Notes under the pieces: model-generated
What the model saw: only the letters and a program-made list of their open reading frames with translations
Databases searched by the model: none
Told to the model about the DNA's origin: nothing
In this document: piece after piece, positions 24,975-34,350 of the stretch
Numbering within the stretch: the stretch's first letter is position 1
Layout: each line of letters opens with the position of its first letter
Program-made: the position numbers and the translations under genes
Source of the DNA: Streptomyces rubiginosohelvolus
GTDB taxonomy: Bacteria; Actinomycetota; Actinomycetes; Streptomycetales; Streptomycetaceae
Assembly: GCF_014649875.1 (NCBI RefSeq)
Contig: NZ_BMTW01000004.1
Span: 397,179 to 461,178, forward strand
Length of the DNA stretch: 64,000 nucleotides
Reading direction: 5' to 3'

Positions 24975-25814
24975 ATGGAGATGCGTGAGCTGCGGTACTT
25001 CGTCGCGGTCGCGGAGGAACTGCACTTCGGCAGAGCGGCCGAGCGGCTGGGGATCGCCCAGCCGGCGCTGTCCCGTGCGCTCGCCGGCCTGGAGAGACGG
25101 CTCGGGGTGGTGCTGCTGGAGCGGTCCAGCCGCCGGGTCCGGCTCACCGATGCGGGAGCGGTGCTGCTGACGGAGGCGCGTGCGATCCTCGCGGCGGCGG
25201 AGGCTGCCGAGCGCCGCACCCGGGAAGCGGCCGAGCGGCGGCCGCGTATCGCCCTGGCGGTCAAGGCCGGGACGGCGGGCGAGCTGCTGGCCAAGGTGCT
25301 CGACGCGTACGCCGCGCACCCCGGCGCGTGCGCGGTCGATCTGCTGCTGTGCGAGGCGCACGAGCAGCGGGAGCTGGTGTGCTCGGGGCGGGCGGACGTG
25401 GCGCTGCTGCATCTGCCGTTCGACACCGTCACCGGACTCGACACGGAGGCGCTGCTGACCGAGGGGCAGGTCGTGGTCCTGCCCGGCGACCACGCGCTGG
25501 CCGGCCGGACGGCGGTGTCGCAGGCCGAGGTGACCACCGCGCCCGGCCCTCCCTCGGCCCGCTGGCCCGCCCCGGACGGCAGCTGCCCCGAGGGCCCCGG
25601 GGTCGCCGTGCGGAACCTGACCCAGCTCTTCCAGCTGATCGCCCTCGGCCGGGCCACCGTGGTCCTGCCCGCCTCGGCCGCCGTCGACCTGCGGCGGGAC
25701 CTGGTCGCCGTGCCGGTGACGGACGCGCCGCCGGTGACGACGGTGCTCGCCTGGCTGCCGGAGAGCCGGTCGCGGCCGGTGGCCGATCTCGTCCGGGTGG
25801 CGGCGACGGTCTGA
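24975..25814 (+). CDS. LysR family transcriptional regulator
   Basis: 279 residues. The helix-turn-helix [27 protein letters not shown] is at residues 18-45, followed by the linker helix and an effector-binding domain ([49 protein letters not shown]). The effector domain is somewhat short. Divergent from the SDR gene, which is its likely target. Confidence 0.92.
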   Translation: MEMRELRYFVAVAEELHFGRAAERLGIAQPALSRALAGLERRLGVVLLERSSRRVRLTDAGAVLLTEARAILAAAEAAERRTREAAERRPRIALAVKAGTAGELLAKVLDAYAAHPGACAVDLLLCEAHEQRELVCSGRADVALLHLPFDTVTGLDTEALLTEGQVVVLPGDHALAGRTAVSQAEVTTAPGPPSARWPAPDGSCPEGPGVAVRNLTQLFQLIALGRATVVLPASAAVDLRRDLVAVPVTDAPPVTTVLAWLPESRSRPVADLVRVAATV

Positions 25815-26117
25815 GCCCTCCGGGGGTCCGTCGCAGAAGGCGCCCCACGTTACGCGGCGCTACGGGTGTCCGGCACCCCTGAGGGGCGCGGCGGTCTGGT
25901 GCGGCTGCCGGTCCGCTGGACGGCCTCGGCCCGGAGCCCGGCATACCCCGTCCCGGTGACGGGTAGTGGCCTGTTCTCCGCCGGTGCGGCGAGCGGTAGG
26001 TGGTCCTCCGTTCCCCGCCGGTGTTCGCGCACGGTCGGCAGCCCGCCGGGCCGCAGGCGCGTGCAGCCGAACGGGCCGCGTGTGCGGTCGCCCGGCCCGC
26101 CTTCCCATGGAGCGTCC
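25815..26117. other. Intergenic region without a supported gene
   Basis: 303 GC-rich bases between the LysR and winged-helix genes. I see no RNA gene and no convincing operator. The frame of the downstream gene stays open through most of it, but codon use there does not look coding and GGAG precedes ATG 26118. Confidence 0.5.
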
Positions 26118-27140
26118 ATGCTGCGGATCCACTTCACCCCCGAGGACCTGACGCGGGTCAGGGTCGCGCCGGGGCCGGACTTCCTGTGGGAGATCACCAA
26201 CAGCGTGCAGACCCTGCAACGGACGGACGGGGAGCGGGTGTTCGGCGCCTGGCGGCGCTGGGTGCGGCCCCGGCTCCCGGAGAGCCGCCGGCTGCTCTCC
26301 CCGCTCCTGCCGCCTCATGGGTACTCCCCCGACTTCCTCACCCCCACCTCCGGCGACCGCACCACGCTCGGGGCCGCCGTCGACACCCTGCTCGGTACGC
26401 CGCGGCCGAGGCTGCGGGCGGAGCTGACCCGGCTGGCCGGGACGAGGCGGCTGCCCGGCTGGGCCGCCGCTCTGGCCGAGGGAGACCCGGACGCGCTCGC
26501 ACGGCTGGGCAAGGCGCTCCACGCCTACCAGGCGGAGGCGCTCGTACCGCACTGGCGGCATGTCCGCGTGGCGCTGGAGGCCGACCGGGCGCTGCGGACA
26601 CGGCAGTTGATGGACGGCGGCACCGAGGCGCTGCTGGCCGGTCTCGGGCCCGACGTCCGCTGGCGGCCGCCCGTGCTGGAGGTCACCTACCCGGTCGACC
26701 AGCACCTGCGGCTGAACGGGCGGGGCCTGGTGCTCCAGCCGTCGTTCTTCTGCTGGCCCACCCCGACCACCCTGGCGGACAGTGATCTGCCGCCCGTCCT
26801 GGTGCATCCGGTCCAGCACGCGGCCGACTGGGCGGACACCGCGGGCTCGACGGAACCGGCGACCGGCCGGAGCCCTCTCGGCCGCCTCCTCGGGCAGACC
26901 CGCGCCGATCTGCTGCGAGCCGCCCGTAGCGGATGCTCGACCGTGGAGGCGGCCCGGATGCTCCAGGTGACCCACCCGGCCGTCAGCCAGCACATGAACG
27001 TCCTGCGCGGTGCGGGGCTGACCACCACCGTCCGCACGGCCGGCCGCGCCTTTCACGTCGCGACCGCCGAGGGACGGGCGCTGCTGGCCGCCGAGGACCG
27101 CCGAGCGGGACGCGGACCCGGCGTCAACCCGCGCCCGTAA
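26118..27140 (+). CDS. ArsR-type winged-helix transcriptional regulator with a large N-terminal domain
   Basis: 340 residues. The DNA-binding domain is C-terminal: LGQTRADLLRAARSGCSTVEAARMLQVTHPAVSQHMNVLRGAGL, residues about 265-308, followed by the wing TTVRTAGRAFHVATAEGRALL. The N-terminal 240 residues (MLRIHFTPEDLTRVRVAPGP... VLVHPVQH) belong to a type common in actinobacterial regulators and carry no known ligand site that I can name. No adjacent target stands out. The protease gene downstream begins 143 bases later. Confidence 0.85.
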   Translation: MLRIHFTPEDLTRVRVAPGPDFLWEITNSVQTLQRTDGERVFGAWRRWVRPRLPESRRLLSPLLPPHGYSPDFLTPTSGDRTTLGAAVDTLLGTPRPRLRAELTRLAGTRRLPGWAAALAEGDPDALARLGKALHAYQAEALVPHWRHVRVALEADRALRTRQLMDGGTEALLAGLGPDVRWRPPVLEVTYPVDQHLRLNGRGLVLQPSFFCWPTPTTLADSDLPPVLVHPVQHAADWADTAGSTEPATGRSPLGRLLGQTRADLLRAARSGCSTVEAARMLQVTHPAVSQHMNVLRGAGLTTTVRTAGRAFHVATAEGRALLAAEDRRAGRGPGVNPRP

Positions 27141-27282
27141 GCCTGGACTTACAGCGCTTGTGCCCGTCGCCGCCGGGCCATCACGCTGTCCCCTGTCACC
27201 GCACCGCCCGGCCGGACGGCCCCATCCTCCCGTCCTCGCACGGCGACGTTCCCGTACGGCCCCGTCCCCCACAGGAGCCCTC

Positions 27283-27996
27283 ATGCGCGCGAGACTTGTC
27301 CCCGGTGTGATCGCAGCACTGACCCTCGGAGCCCTTCTGCTCCCCGGCACCGCTCAGGCCGCCCCCGGCCCCGCCGTCCCGGTCGTGGACGTGCGGGCCC
27401 ACGACTCGACGGCCGGCACCGCCCTCGCCTCGGGATACAACGAGCCGGGAACGGAACTGCGCGTCGACGCCGGGCGGACGAGCGCCGCCCGCTGGCTGGA
27501 GATCGACTACCAGGTCCAGCAGACCGGCTACTGGTGCGGTCCCGCCGCGACCCGCATCGCGCTCTCCGCCCGCACCGCCGCGCCGAGCCAGGGCGAGCTG
27601 GCGGCGCAGCTCGGCACGACGGAGGCGGGCACCGACCACATCGGCCAGGTCACCGCCGTGCTCAACGCCCGTCTCGGCGGGGGCTGGTACGAGACCAAGG
27701 AGATGCCGAACGACCCGCCCACCCAGGCGCAGCGGGACCTCCTGTGGCACGACATCGTGTTCGACATCGACCGCAACTATCCGCTGGTCGCCAACATCGT
27801 CGCCCCGCCCGGCAACCAGCCGCCCGGTTACCCGCCGGACCAGACGATCTACCACTACTTCACCGTCTTCGGCTACGACGCGGTCGACCGCACGGTCCTC
27901 ATCGCGGACCCGGCGTCCTTCGGCGGCAACCAGATCTACTGGATCTCCTTCGACCAGCTGGCCACGCTGATCCCACCGAAGGGCTACTCCGCCTGA
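27283..27996 (+). CDS. Secreted C39-family (papain-like) peptidase-type protein
   Basis: 237 residues. A Sec signal peptide (VPGVIAALTLGALLLPGTAQA, cleavage after AQA) precedes the mature chain. The peptidase C39-like fold is suggested by YQVQQTGYWCGPAATRIALSA with the candidate catalytic Cys, by HYFTVFGYDAVDRTVLIADPA with the candidate His and Asp/Asn pair, and by the closing strand IYWISFDQLATLI. Exported, so it may process or bind peptides outside the cell. It has a good AGGAG site and is followed by two more exported proteins in the same direction. Confidence 0.87.
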   Translation: MRARLVPGVIAALTLGALLLPGTAQAAPGPAVPVVDVRAHDSTAGTALASGYNEPGTELRVDAGRTSAARWLEIDYQVQQTGYWCGPAATRIALSARTAAPSQGELAAQLGTTEAGTDHIGQVTAVLNARLGGGWYETKEMPNDPPTQAQRDLLWHDIVFDIDRNYPLVANIVAPPGNQPPGYPPDQTIYHYFTVFGYDAVDRTVLIADPASFGGNQIYWISFDQLATLIPPKGYSA

Positions 27997-28048
27997 CGGC
28001 TCCGCACCCCACGTCCCGCACTCCCACTCCCCTGACCAGGAGGTCACG

Positions 28049-29038
28049 TTGAGCACCCGACGGCCCACCCGCAGAGGCGTCCTGAAGGCCGCCGCCGGAA
28101 TCACCGCGACCACGGCACTGGGCGCGGGAGGCGTCCTGGCGTCGGCGTCCGCCGCCCATGCGGTGGGCGACGGCTTCGGTCTGCGCATCGTGGACCGCGA
28201 CGAGCGCGATCCCCGTATGCGCTACTTCCGCTTCGCGACCGACGCGATCGGCTGGAACCCCGGCGTCAACGTCCTGCTGCCGGACGGCTACCACACCGGC
28301 GGGCGCAGGTATCCGGTCCTGTACCTGTTCCACGGAGGCGGCACCGGGCAGGACTTCATCACCTTCGACCGGATGGGCATCCGCGACTGGACCGCCGGAA
28401 AGCCGCTCATCGTCGTGATGCCGGACGGCGGTGCGGCGGGCTGGTACTCCAACCCGGTCGCCTCCAACGTCGGCCCCCGCAACTGGGAGACGTTCCACAT
28501 CGCCCAGCTGCTCCCGTGGGTGGACGCCAACTTCCGTACGTACGCGGAGTACGACGGCAGGGCCGTCTCCGGCTTCTCGATGGGCGGGTTCGGCGCGCTG
28601 AAGTACGCGGCCAAGTACTACGGGCACTTCGCCTCGGTCAGCTCCCACTCCGGCCCGGCCAGCCTGCGCCGTGACGCCGGACTCGTCACCCACTGGGCCA
28701 ACCTCTCCTCCGCTGCCGTGGAGTTGGGCGGCGGCACGGTCTACGGGGCGCCGCTGTGGGACGAGGCGCGGGTCAGCGCCGACAATCCGGTGCAGCGCGT
28801 CGAGAGCTACCGGAACAAGCGGGTGTTCCTGGCGGCGGGCACCAGCCCCGACCCGGTCAACTGGTTCGACACGGTCAACGAGACACAAGTCCTGGCCGGC
28901 CAGCGGGAGTTCCGGGGCAGTCTCGGCGCGGCGGGGATTCCGCACGAGTGGCACGAGGTGCCCGGCGGCCACTTCGTCCGCCCCGATCTGTTCCGGCGGG
29001 ATGTGGACGGGATCATCGCCCGCCTCCGTAAGGCCTGA
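28049..29038 (+). CDS. Secreted alpha/beta-hydrolase esterase (antigen 85/esterase D-like)
   Basis: 329 residues from TTG 28049, with CCAGGAGG upstream. Tat-type signal: RRPTRRGVLKAAAGI with twin Arg and a hydrophobic stretch, cleavage near AHA. The hydrolase core shows LYLFHGGGTGQDF (oxyanion loop), the nucleophile elbow GFSMGGFGAL (Ser about residue 178) and a C-terminal HEWHEVPGGHFV for the catalytic His. Family members hydrolyse or transfer acyl esters, including mycolyl and O-acyl groups. Substrate unknown. Confidence 0.9.
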   Translation: MSTRRPTRRGVLKAAAGITATTALGAGGVLASASAAHAVGDGFGLRIVDRDERDPRMRYFRFATDAIGWNPGVNVLLPDGYHTGGRRYPVLYLFHGGGTGQDFITFDRMGIRDWTAGKPLIVVMPDGGAAGWYSNPVASNVGPRNWETFHIAQLLPWVDANFRTYAEYDGRAVSGFSMGGFGALKYAAKYYGHFASVSSHSGPASLRRDAGLVTHWANLSSAAVELGGGTVYGAPLWDEARVSADNPVQRVESYRNKRVFLAAGTSPDPVNWFDTVNETQVLAGQREFRGSLGAAGIPHEWHEVPGGHFVRPDLFRRDVDGIIARLRKA

Positions 29039-29151
29039 CGGGCCGGGCCACCGGCTTACGGCGCGGTCGTCGGCGTGAACATCGCGGTCTCAGGGCACGT
29101 ACCTCTGACCGACGTGCCCGAGACGGGGACACCGACGAAGGGAATGCCGCG

Positions 29152-29610
29152 ATGAGCGCAACGCAGGAGCACCGGAGCCTCCTCGGACGCCGCACGGTCG
29201 TCGCCGCGGTGGGAGCGGCCGGAGCGGCTGCCGCCCTCACCGCGTGCGGCGGCGGATCGGACGACAAGGGAGGCTCCGACGCGGTCGAGCAGCCCGGGAG
29301 CGGGGGCGAACAGCAGGGCGGCGGTGCGGTGCTCGCCGCCACCGCCGACATTCCGGAAGGGGGCGGAAAGGTCTTCGCGCAACAGAAAGTCGTGGTGACC
29401 CAGCCGAAACCGGGCGAGTTCAAAGCGTTCTCGTCCACGTGCACCCACCAGGGCTGCGCGGTCAAGGACGTCTCGGCCGGGACGATCACCTGCCCCTGCC
29501 ACAACTCCACCTTCGACGCCGCCACGGGCAGCCCGACCGGCGGGCCCGCCACGCAGCCGCTGCCCGCCCGTGAGATCACCGTCGAGGGCGACTCGATCAG
29601 GCTGGCGTAA
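29152..29610 (+). CDS. Rieske [2Fe-2S] protein with Tat/lipoprotein-type signal
   Basis: 152 residues. N-terminus LLGRRTVVAAVGAAG has a twin arginine and a hydrophobic stretch ending in a lipobox-like LTACGG. A Gly/Ser/Asp-rich linker is followed by the Rieske domain with both cluster motifs: CTHQGC and CPCHNS (CxH...CxxH). Likely an extracytoplasmic electron carrier anchored to the membrane by a lipid. No partner oxygenase or cytochrome is adjacent. Its 3' end overlaps the convergent isochorismatase gene by 14 bases. Confidence 0.92.
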   Translation: MSATQEHRSLLGRRTVVAAVGAAGAAAALTACGGGSDDKGGSDAVEQPGSGGEQQGGGAVLAATADIPEGGGKVFAQQKVVVTQPKPGEFKAFSSTCTHQGCAVKDVSAGTITCPCHNSTFDAATGSPTGGPATQPLPAREITVEGDSIRLA

Positions 29611-30268
29611 CCGCCGCCCCCTGTCTGCGGGGCCGCTTCCAGCCGCCGAGGACCGCGTCCGTGGTGGTGACGGTGGCGACCAGGGCCAGGGTGTTGCGGA
29701 CCATGGCGGGGGTGTATTCGGCGGGCACCCCCGCGATGGCGTCGGCCGGGACGACGGCCGTGTAGCCGAGGTTGACCGCGTCGAAGACGGCGTTGGGGAT
29801 GGCGATGTTGGCCGAGACGCCGGTGACGACGAGCGTGCGGCAGCCGAGGTTGCGCAGCAGCGGGTCGACGTCGGTGCCGGCCAGGGGCGAGAGTCCGTGC
29901 AGCCGGCGGACGACGAGGTCCTCGTCGGCGACCTCGATGGGAGGCGCGACCCGGACGGCGGTGCTGCCGGAGTGCTGTTGGACGGGCAGCCGGGCGGCGG
30001 CGCGGAAGAGCCGGGCGTTGCGGTTGCCGCCGCGTCCGTCGGGCCGGCTCTCGGCGACCGCGTGCATGACCTGGACGCCGGCCTCGTGGGCGGCGGTGAC
30101 GAGGCGGGCGACGTTGGCCAGCGCGCCCGACGAGCGTGCGGCGGCGGCGAGTTCGGGCAGGGCGCTGTCCGGGCCCACGACGCCCTGCTGGCATTCGACG
30201 GTCAGAAGAACGGTGGTGGCGGGGTCGAGCAGAGCGGTGAGCCGCTCGTGCGATTCCCTCGACGGCAC
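29597..30268 (-). CDS. Isochorismatase-family protein lacking the catalytic Cys
   Basis: 223 residues from GTG 30268. The isochorismatase/cysteine-hydrolase fold is clear: TTVLLTVECQQGVVGPDSAL, RLFRAAARLP and LVVTGVSANIAIPNAVFDAVNLGY. In nicotinamidase-type members the last segment reads TGVxTNxCV; here Ala-Asn-Ile-Ala replaces it, so the usual Cys nucleophile is missing, and the Asp of the DMQ motif is Glu. It may act as an isochorismatase-like or non-hydrolytic protein. Divergent from the PPOX gene. Confidence 0.85.
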   Translation of the reverse strand: MPSRESHERLTALLDPATTVLLTVECQQGVVGPDSALPELAAAARSSGALANVARLVTAAHEAGVQVMHAVAESRPDGRGGNRNARLFRAAARLPVQQHSGSTAVRVAPPIEVADEDLVVRRLHGLSPLAGTDVDPLLRNLGCRTLVVTGVSANIAIPNAVFDAVNLGYTAVVPADAIAGVPAEYTPAMVRNTLALVATVTTTDAVLGGWKRPRRQGAAVTPA

Positions 30269-30367
30269 GGGCACTCCTCTCCTGTGTCTCCGGGGCGGGT
30301 CCCGTGGACGGACCGGGCGCGCGAGAGTAGCGGCCATTGCGTCATGAAGGAAGAGCGTCCATGATTT

Positions 30368-30382
30368 CTGACACCCAGTCAG
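30368..30382. promoter_or_regulatory. Perfect inverted repeat in the divergent region
   Basis: CTGAC-ACCCA-GTCAG (30368-30382) lies between the isochorismatase-family and PPOX genes, 28 bases before the PPOX start. It looks like a TetR-type operator, but no TetR gene is adjacent. Confidence 0.45.
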
Positions 30383-30410
30383 CACCATGGACTTCGAGGA
30401 GAGGGCGGCC

Positions 30411-30881
30411 ATGACCGACACCCAGCGACGAGGCCGCCGGATCATGATGACGCCCGAGGAGCGGGACACGTATCTCGGCGAACAGCGCACCTGCCGGGTG
30501 GCGACCCTCGGCCCGGACGGCGCTCCGCACATCGGCGCGCTGTGGTTCGTCTGGGACGGCGGCTCGCTCTGGCTGTACTCCATCACGCGCAGCCTGCGCT
30601 GGTCGCAGCTGCGCAAGGATCCCAGGATCGCCGTGGTCGTGGACGACGGCGAAGGGTACGAGGAGCTGCGCGGCGTGGAGCTCACCGGCCGGGCGGAGTT
30701 CGTCGGCGAGGCGCCCCGCACGGGCGAACCCTGCCCCGAACTGGTGCAGCCGGAGCGGCTGTTCCCCGTGAAGTACTTCGGCATCACGGAGATGCCGCAC
30801 GACGGACGGCACGCCTGGCTGCGGCTCACCCCGGAGAAGATCACCTCCTGGGACTTCCGCAAGCTCGCCGGTCTCACCTGA
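30411..30881 (+). CDS. PPOX-class (pyridoxamine 5'-phosphate oxidase-like) FMN or F420 protein
   Basis: 156 residues from ATG 30411, chosen because GAGGAG precedes it; ATG 30387 is in frame. The split-barrel domain is seen in TPEERDTYLGEQRTCRVATLGPDGAPHIGALWFVW, LWLYSITRSLRWSQLRKDPRIAVVVDDGE and the C-terminal ITSWDFRKLA. Family members use FMN or F420 to reduce small molecules or bind flavin. Substrate unknown. Confidence 0.87.
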   Translation: MTDTQRRGRRIMMTPEERDTYLGEQRTCRVATLGPDGAPHIGALWFVWDGGSLWLYSITRSLRWSQLRKDPRIAVVVDDGEGYEELRGVELTGRAEFVGEAPRTGEPCPELVQPERLFPVKYFGITEMPHDGRHAWLRLTPEKITSWDFRKLAGLT

Positions 30882-30920
30882 ACCCGGGGGCCGCCGCCCT
30901 TCGGGCTGCCTCTCAGAGGC

Positions 30921-31835
30921 TCACCCGCCTGCGGCCGCCACGCCCGCCCCCGCCGCACGCAGCGCCGTCACGGCGGCCCTGACCGACGGGCGGCGGTCCG
31001 CGTCCGTGCGCCAGACCACGTGGACATGCCGCCGCATCGTCTGTCGCACCGGGACGAGCCGCACCCCGTCGGGCACCGGACCGCGCCCCAGCCGCGGAGC
31101 CACGCAGACGCCGAAACCGGCCGCGATCAGGGCGAGTTGCGTGTGATGCTCACCGGCCAGGTGGGCGATGCGCGGCTCGATGCCCCGGGAGCGGAGGGTG
31201 AACATCAGCCAGTCGTAACAGAATTCGCCCTCGGGCCAGGACACCCACGGATCGTCCGCGAAGTCCTCCAGGTCCACCTCGTCGCGGTCCGCCAGCGGAT
31301 GCCCGGCAGGCATGGCGATGTCCGGTGCGTCGTCGAGGAGTTCGGCCTTGGTCAGCCCCCCGGGCACGGGCAGCCGCTTGTTGCTCCAGTCGAGCACGAC
31401 GGCTAGGTCGACGTCTCCGCGGAACACCGCGCGCAGCCCCTGTTCGGGCTCCAGCTCCCTGGTACGGACGGTGAGATCGGGGTGGTCCGCGCGCAGGGAG
31501 GTGAGCGTCGCGGGGAACAGCCCCCGGGCCGCGGTCGGGAAGGCGCAGATCCGCACCTCGCCGACGACCTCGCCCCGCTGGGCCTCGATGTCGGACTGGG
31601 CGAGCTCCACCTGCGACAGGATCCGCGCGGCGTGGTCCGCGAGCAGCCGGCCGGCGTCGGTGAGGCGGACACCGCGGCCGTTCTTGGCGAGCAGCCGCTG
31701 CCCCACCTCGCGCTCCAGCTTGGCCATCTGCTGCGAGACCGCCGACGTCGTGACGTGCAGCCCGTCGGCCGCCCCGCTCACCGAGCCGTGCCGGGCGAGG
31801 GCGTCCAGGGTACGCAGCCGCTCCAGGTTCAACAT
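30921..31835 (-). CDS. LysR family transcriptional regulator
   Basis: 304 residues. N-terminal helix-turn-helix LDALARHGSVSGAADGLHVTTSAVSQQMAKLEREVG (residues about 10-45), then an effector-binding domain (GEVRICAFPTAARGLFPATL, GDVDLAVVLDWS, LALIAAGFGVCVAPRLG). No ribosome-binding site is visible before ATG 31835, so it may be leaderless. Divergent from an EamA transporter gene 74 bases away, the classic LysR-exporter arrangement. Confidence 0.92.
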   Translation of the reverse strand: MLNLERLRTLDALARHGSVSGAADGLHVTTSAVSQQMAKLEREVGQRLLAKNGRGVRLTDAGRLLADHAARILSQVELAQSDIEAQRGEVVGEVRICAFPTAARGLFPATLTSLRADHPDLTVRTRELEPEQGLRAVFRGDVDLAVVLDWSNKRLPVPGGLTKAELLDDAPDIAMPAGHPLADRDEVDLEDFADDPWVSWPEGEFCYDWLMFTLRSRGIEPRIAHLAGEHHTQLALIAAGFGVCVAPRLGRGPVPDGVRLVPVRQTMRRHVHVVWRTDADRRPSVRAAVTALRAAGAGVAAAGG

Positions 31836-31909
31836 ATAAGTGATGCTACGCGATCCACCGCAGAAAGATTCGCTTGTCCTACGACATTGTCGCCGCCAAG
31901 CTGGACCTC

Positions 31910-33019
31910 ATGAGCGCTCCCTGCGAGCCGAGGGCCACGGCCCCGGCGTCAGCCCCTCCCGTCCCGCCCGTGCCGTCGGCGACGACCACGGCATCGGCGT
32001 CGGCCCCGGCCGCCCGGCGGCCGGCTCTCGACTGGCGGATCCGGTTCGCGGGGCTCTCGCTCATCTGGGGGTTCAGCTTTCTGCTGATCAAGGTCGGGAC
32101 CGAGGGGTACGCCCCGTTCCAGGTCACCTTCGGCCGCCTGCTGGCCGGTACGGCGGTGCTGGTCGCCGCCATGGTGATGCGCCGGGAGCGGCTGCCGCGT
32201 TCGGCCCGGACCTGGGGGCACCTCACGGTCGCGGCGCTGCTCCTCAACGCGCTGCCGTTCTCCCTCTTCTCCTACGCGGAACTGACGATCCCCTCGACGC
32301 TGGCCGGGATCTGCAACGCGACCTCGCCGTTGTGGGGCATGGCGCTGTCGGTGGTCGCCCTGTCCGAGGACCGCCCGACCCGCCGCCGGGTGGCCGGCCT
32401 GGGCGTGGGCTTCCTCGGCGTCCTCACGGTGCTGGGCGCCTGGCAGGGCTTCTCCGGCCTGGATCTGCCGGGCACGGGCATGGCCCTGCTCGCCTCGTTC
32501 TGCTATCCGGTCGGCTGGATCTACGTCCGCCGCACGCTGGCCGGGACCGGCTCGTCGACACTGGCGCTGACAGGCAGTCAGCTGTGCCTTGCCACGGTGC
32601 AACTGGCCGTGGTGACACCGCTGTTCACCTCCGCCCCCACCTCCTTCCCGCTTCTTCCCACGCTCTCCGTCCTCGCCCTGGGGGCGCTGGGCACGGGCCT
32701 CGCGGTGCTGCTCCAGTACGGCCTGGTCCAGGAAGTCGGCCCGACGACGGCGCAGATGGTCACGTACTTCATCCCGGTGATCGCGACGGCGGCGGGCGTC
32801 GCGCTGCTCGGCGAACAGCTGAGCTGGAACACTCCGGTCGGGGCACTGGTCGTCCTCGTCGGGGCGGCCCTCACCCAGAGCCGCCCCCGCCGGACCCCCG
32901 CCACCGCCCCGATCCCGACCCCCGCTCCCACCCCGGAGGGCAGCCTGCCCGCCGCTCCGGCCCCGGGATCGCCTCCGGTCGAGGCCGCCGGACACGGCCC
33001 CCGCCCGCCTCAGCCGTAA
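31910..33019 (+). CDS. EamA/DMT-family transporter
   Basis: 369 residues from ATG 31910 (TTG 31874 in frame). A Pro/Ala/Ser-rich N-terminus of about 40 residues is followed by ten TM segments in two EamA repeats (FAGLSLIWGFSFLLIKVGTEG, LLASFCYPVGWIYVRRTLAG), and a Pro-rich tail of about 45 residues. Likely exports a metabolite; probably controlled by the divergent LysR regulator. The stop overlaps the MocR gene by ten bases. Confidence 0.88.
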   Translation: MSAPCEPRATAPASAPPVPPVPSATTTASASAPAARRPALDWRIRFAGLSLIWGFSFLLIKVGTEGYAPFQVTFGRLLAGTAVLVAAMVMRRERLPRSARTWGHLTVAALLLNALPFSLFSYAELTIPSTLAGICNATSPLWGMALSVVALSEDRPTRRRVAGLGVGFLGVLTVLGAWQGFSGLDLPGTGMALLASFCYPVGWIYVRRTLAGTGSSTLALTGSQLCLATVQLAVVTPLFTSAPTSFPLLPTLSVLALGALGTGLAVLLQYGLVQEVGPTTAQMVTYFIPVIATAAGVALLGEQLSWNTPVGALVVLVGAALTQSRPRRTPATAPIPTPAPTPEGSLPAAPAPGSPPVEAAGHGPRPPQP

Positions 33020-34350
33020 CTGACCGGTCGCGCGGGCCCCGCCGCGGCGGCCACCGCGTCCGCCAGGGGCCCGATGTCCGCCGCGGTCAGCGGGGAGACG
33101 GTGAGCCGGACCGCCTGGGGCGTGTCCAGCCGGAAGCGGGCGCCCGGGGCGGCCGCCCAGCCCGCGTGGAGCAGCCGGGCGACCGCCCCGGTCTCGTCGC
33201 TCACGGGCACCCACACGTTCATCCCGCTGCGGCCCCGGGCGCTGACACCGCGTTCCGCCAGCGCCTGGATGAGCGCGTCCCGCCGGTCACCGTAGGACCG
33301 GGCGACCGTACCGGTGTCGACGGCCCCCGAGGTCCACAGGTGGAGCACGGCGCGCTGGAGCAGCCGGCTGACCCAGCCGGGCCCGAGCCGCTGCCGCCCC
33401 TCCACCCGGTCGACGGTGACGGCGTCCCCGGTGAGCGTGGCGACCCGCAGGTCCGGGCCGTACGCCTTGGCAGCCGAGCGGATGAACGCCCAGTGGACCG
33501 TCGCCCCGGCCAGCGGGTGCAGCGGCAGGTCGACGATGGCGTGCCCGTGGTCGTCCTCGATCAGCAGCACGTCCGGATGGCGGGCGAGGACCGCGCGCAG
33601 CTCCCGGGCGCGCCGGGCGTCCACCGACGCGCCGGTCGGGTTCTGCGCGCGGCACGTGACGACGAGGGCCCGCGCCCCGGACCGCAGCGCCCGCTCCACA
33701 TCCGCGGCCAGTGGCCCGGAGTCGTCCACCCCGACCGGTACGGCACGGAGTCCGAGCGCCGGTACGAGATCGAGCACGCTGCCCCAGCCCGGGTCCTCCA
33801 CGGCCACCGTGTCGCCCGGCCTGAGGTGCGCCGCGAGAGCCCGCTCGATCGCGTCCAGGGCACCGGAGGTCACGGCGACCGGCCCGGCGGGGACCCCGTC
33901 GGCGTCCAGCGCGGCGCGGGCGTACGCGGCGAACTCCGGGACCACGGGGGCCTGCCCGTACAGACCGTGGCTCTCCGCATCGGCGGCGGCGGCCGCGGCG
34001 AGCGCCGGTCCGAGGTCGGGCAGCAGCTCCGGATCGGGATTGCCCTCACCGAGGTCCCGGACGCCCGGCGGCGCCTCGATCCGCAGGGAGCCGCGCGAGG
34101 TGCTGGCCGGGGCGGCCCGCACCCGGCTCCCCCGGCGGCCCGCCGTCTCGATCACCCCGCGCTCGCGCAGCGTCCGGTAGGCGGCCGCCACGGTGTTGGG
34201 GTTGACCTCCAGACGCGCGGCCAACTCCCGCATGGGCGGCAGCACATGGCCCGGCGGAAGGTCTCCGGAGCCGACCCCGCGCTCGACGCTGGCGGCAATC
34301 TCCGATGCACGCCGCCCACTGATCCGATACTCTCCTAGCACAAACAACAT
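33010..34350 (-). CDS. MocR-type GntR/aminotransferase transcriptional regulator
   Basis: 446 residues. GntR winged helix: LPPMRELAARLEVNPNTVAAAYRTLRERGVIET (residues about 37-70). The aminotransferase class I/II domain follows: LYGQAPVVPEFAAYAR, VTSGALDAIERAL, VEDPGWGSVLDL, NPTGASVDARR, and AFIRSAAKAYGPDLRVA with the PLP Lys. Such PLP-sensing regulators often control vitamin B6 genes. The divergent PPOX-fold neighbour fits this. The ATG 34350 sits within a pair of direct repeats and has no Shine-Dalgarno. Confidence 0.92.
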   Translation of the reverse strand: MLFVLGEYRISGRRASEIAASVERGVGSGDLPPGHVLPPMRELAARLEVNPNTVAAAYRTLRERGVIETAGRRGSRVRAAPASTSRGSLRIEAPPGVRDLGEGNPDPELLPDLGPALAAAAAADAESHGLYGQAPVVPEFAAYARAALDADGVPAGPVAVTSGALDAIERALAAHLRPGDTVAVEDPGWGSVLDLVPALGLRAVPVGVDDSGPLAADVERALRSGARALVVTCRAQNPTGASVDARRARELRAVLARHPDVLLIEDDHGHAIVDLPLHPLAGATVHWAFIRSAAKAYGPDLRVATLTGDAVTVDRVEGRQRLGPGWVSRLLQRAVLHLWTSGAVDTGTVARSYGDRRDALIQALAERGVSARGRSGMNVWVPVSDETGAVARLLHAGWAAAPGARFRLDTPQAVRLTVSPLTAADIGPLADAVAAAAGPARPVSYG

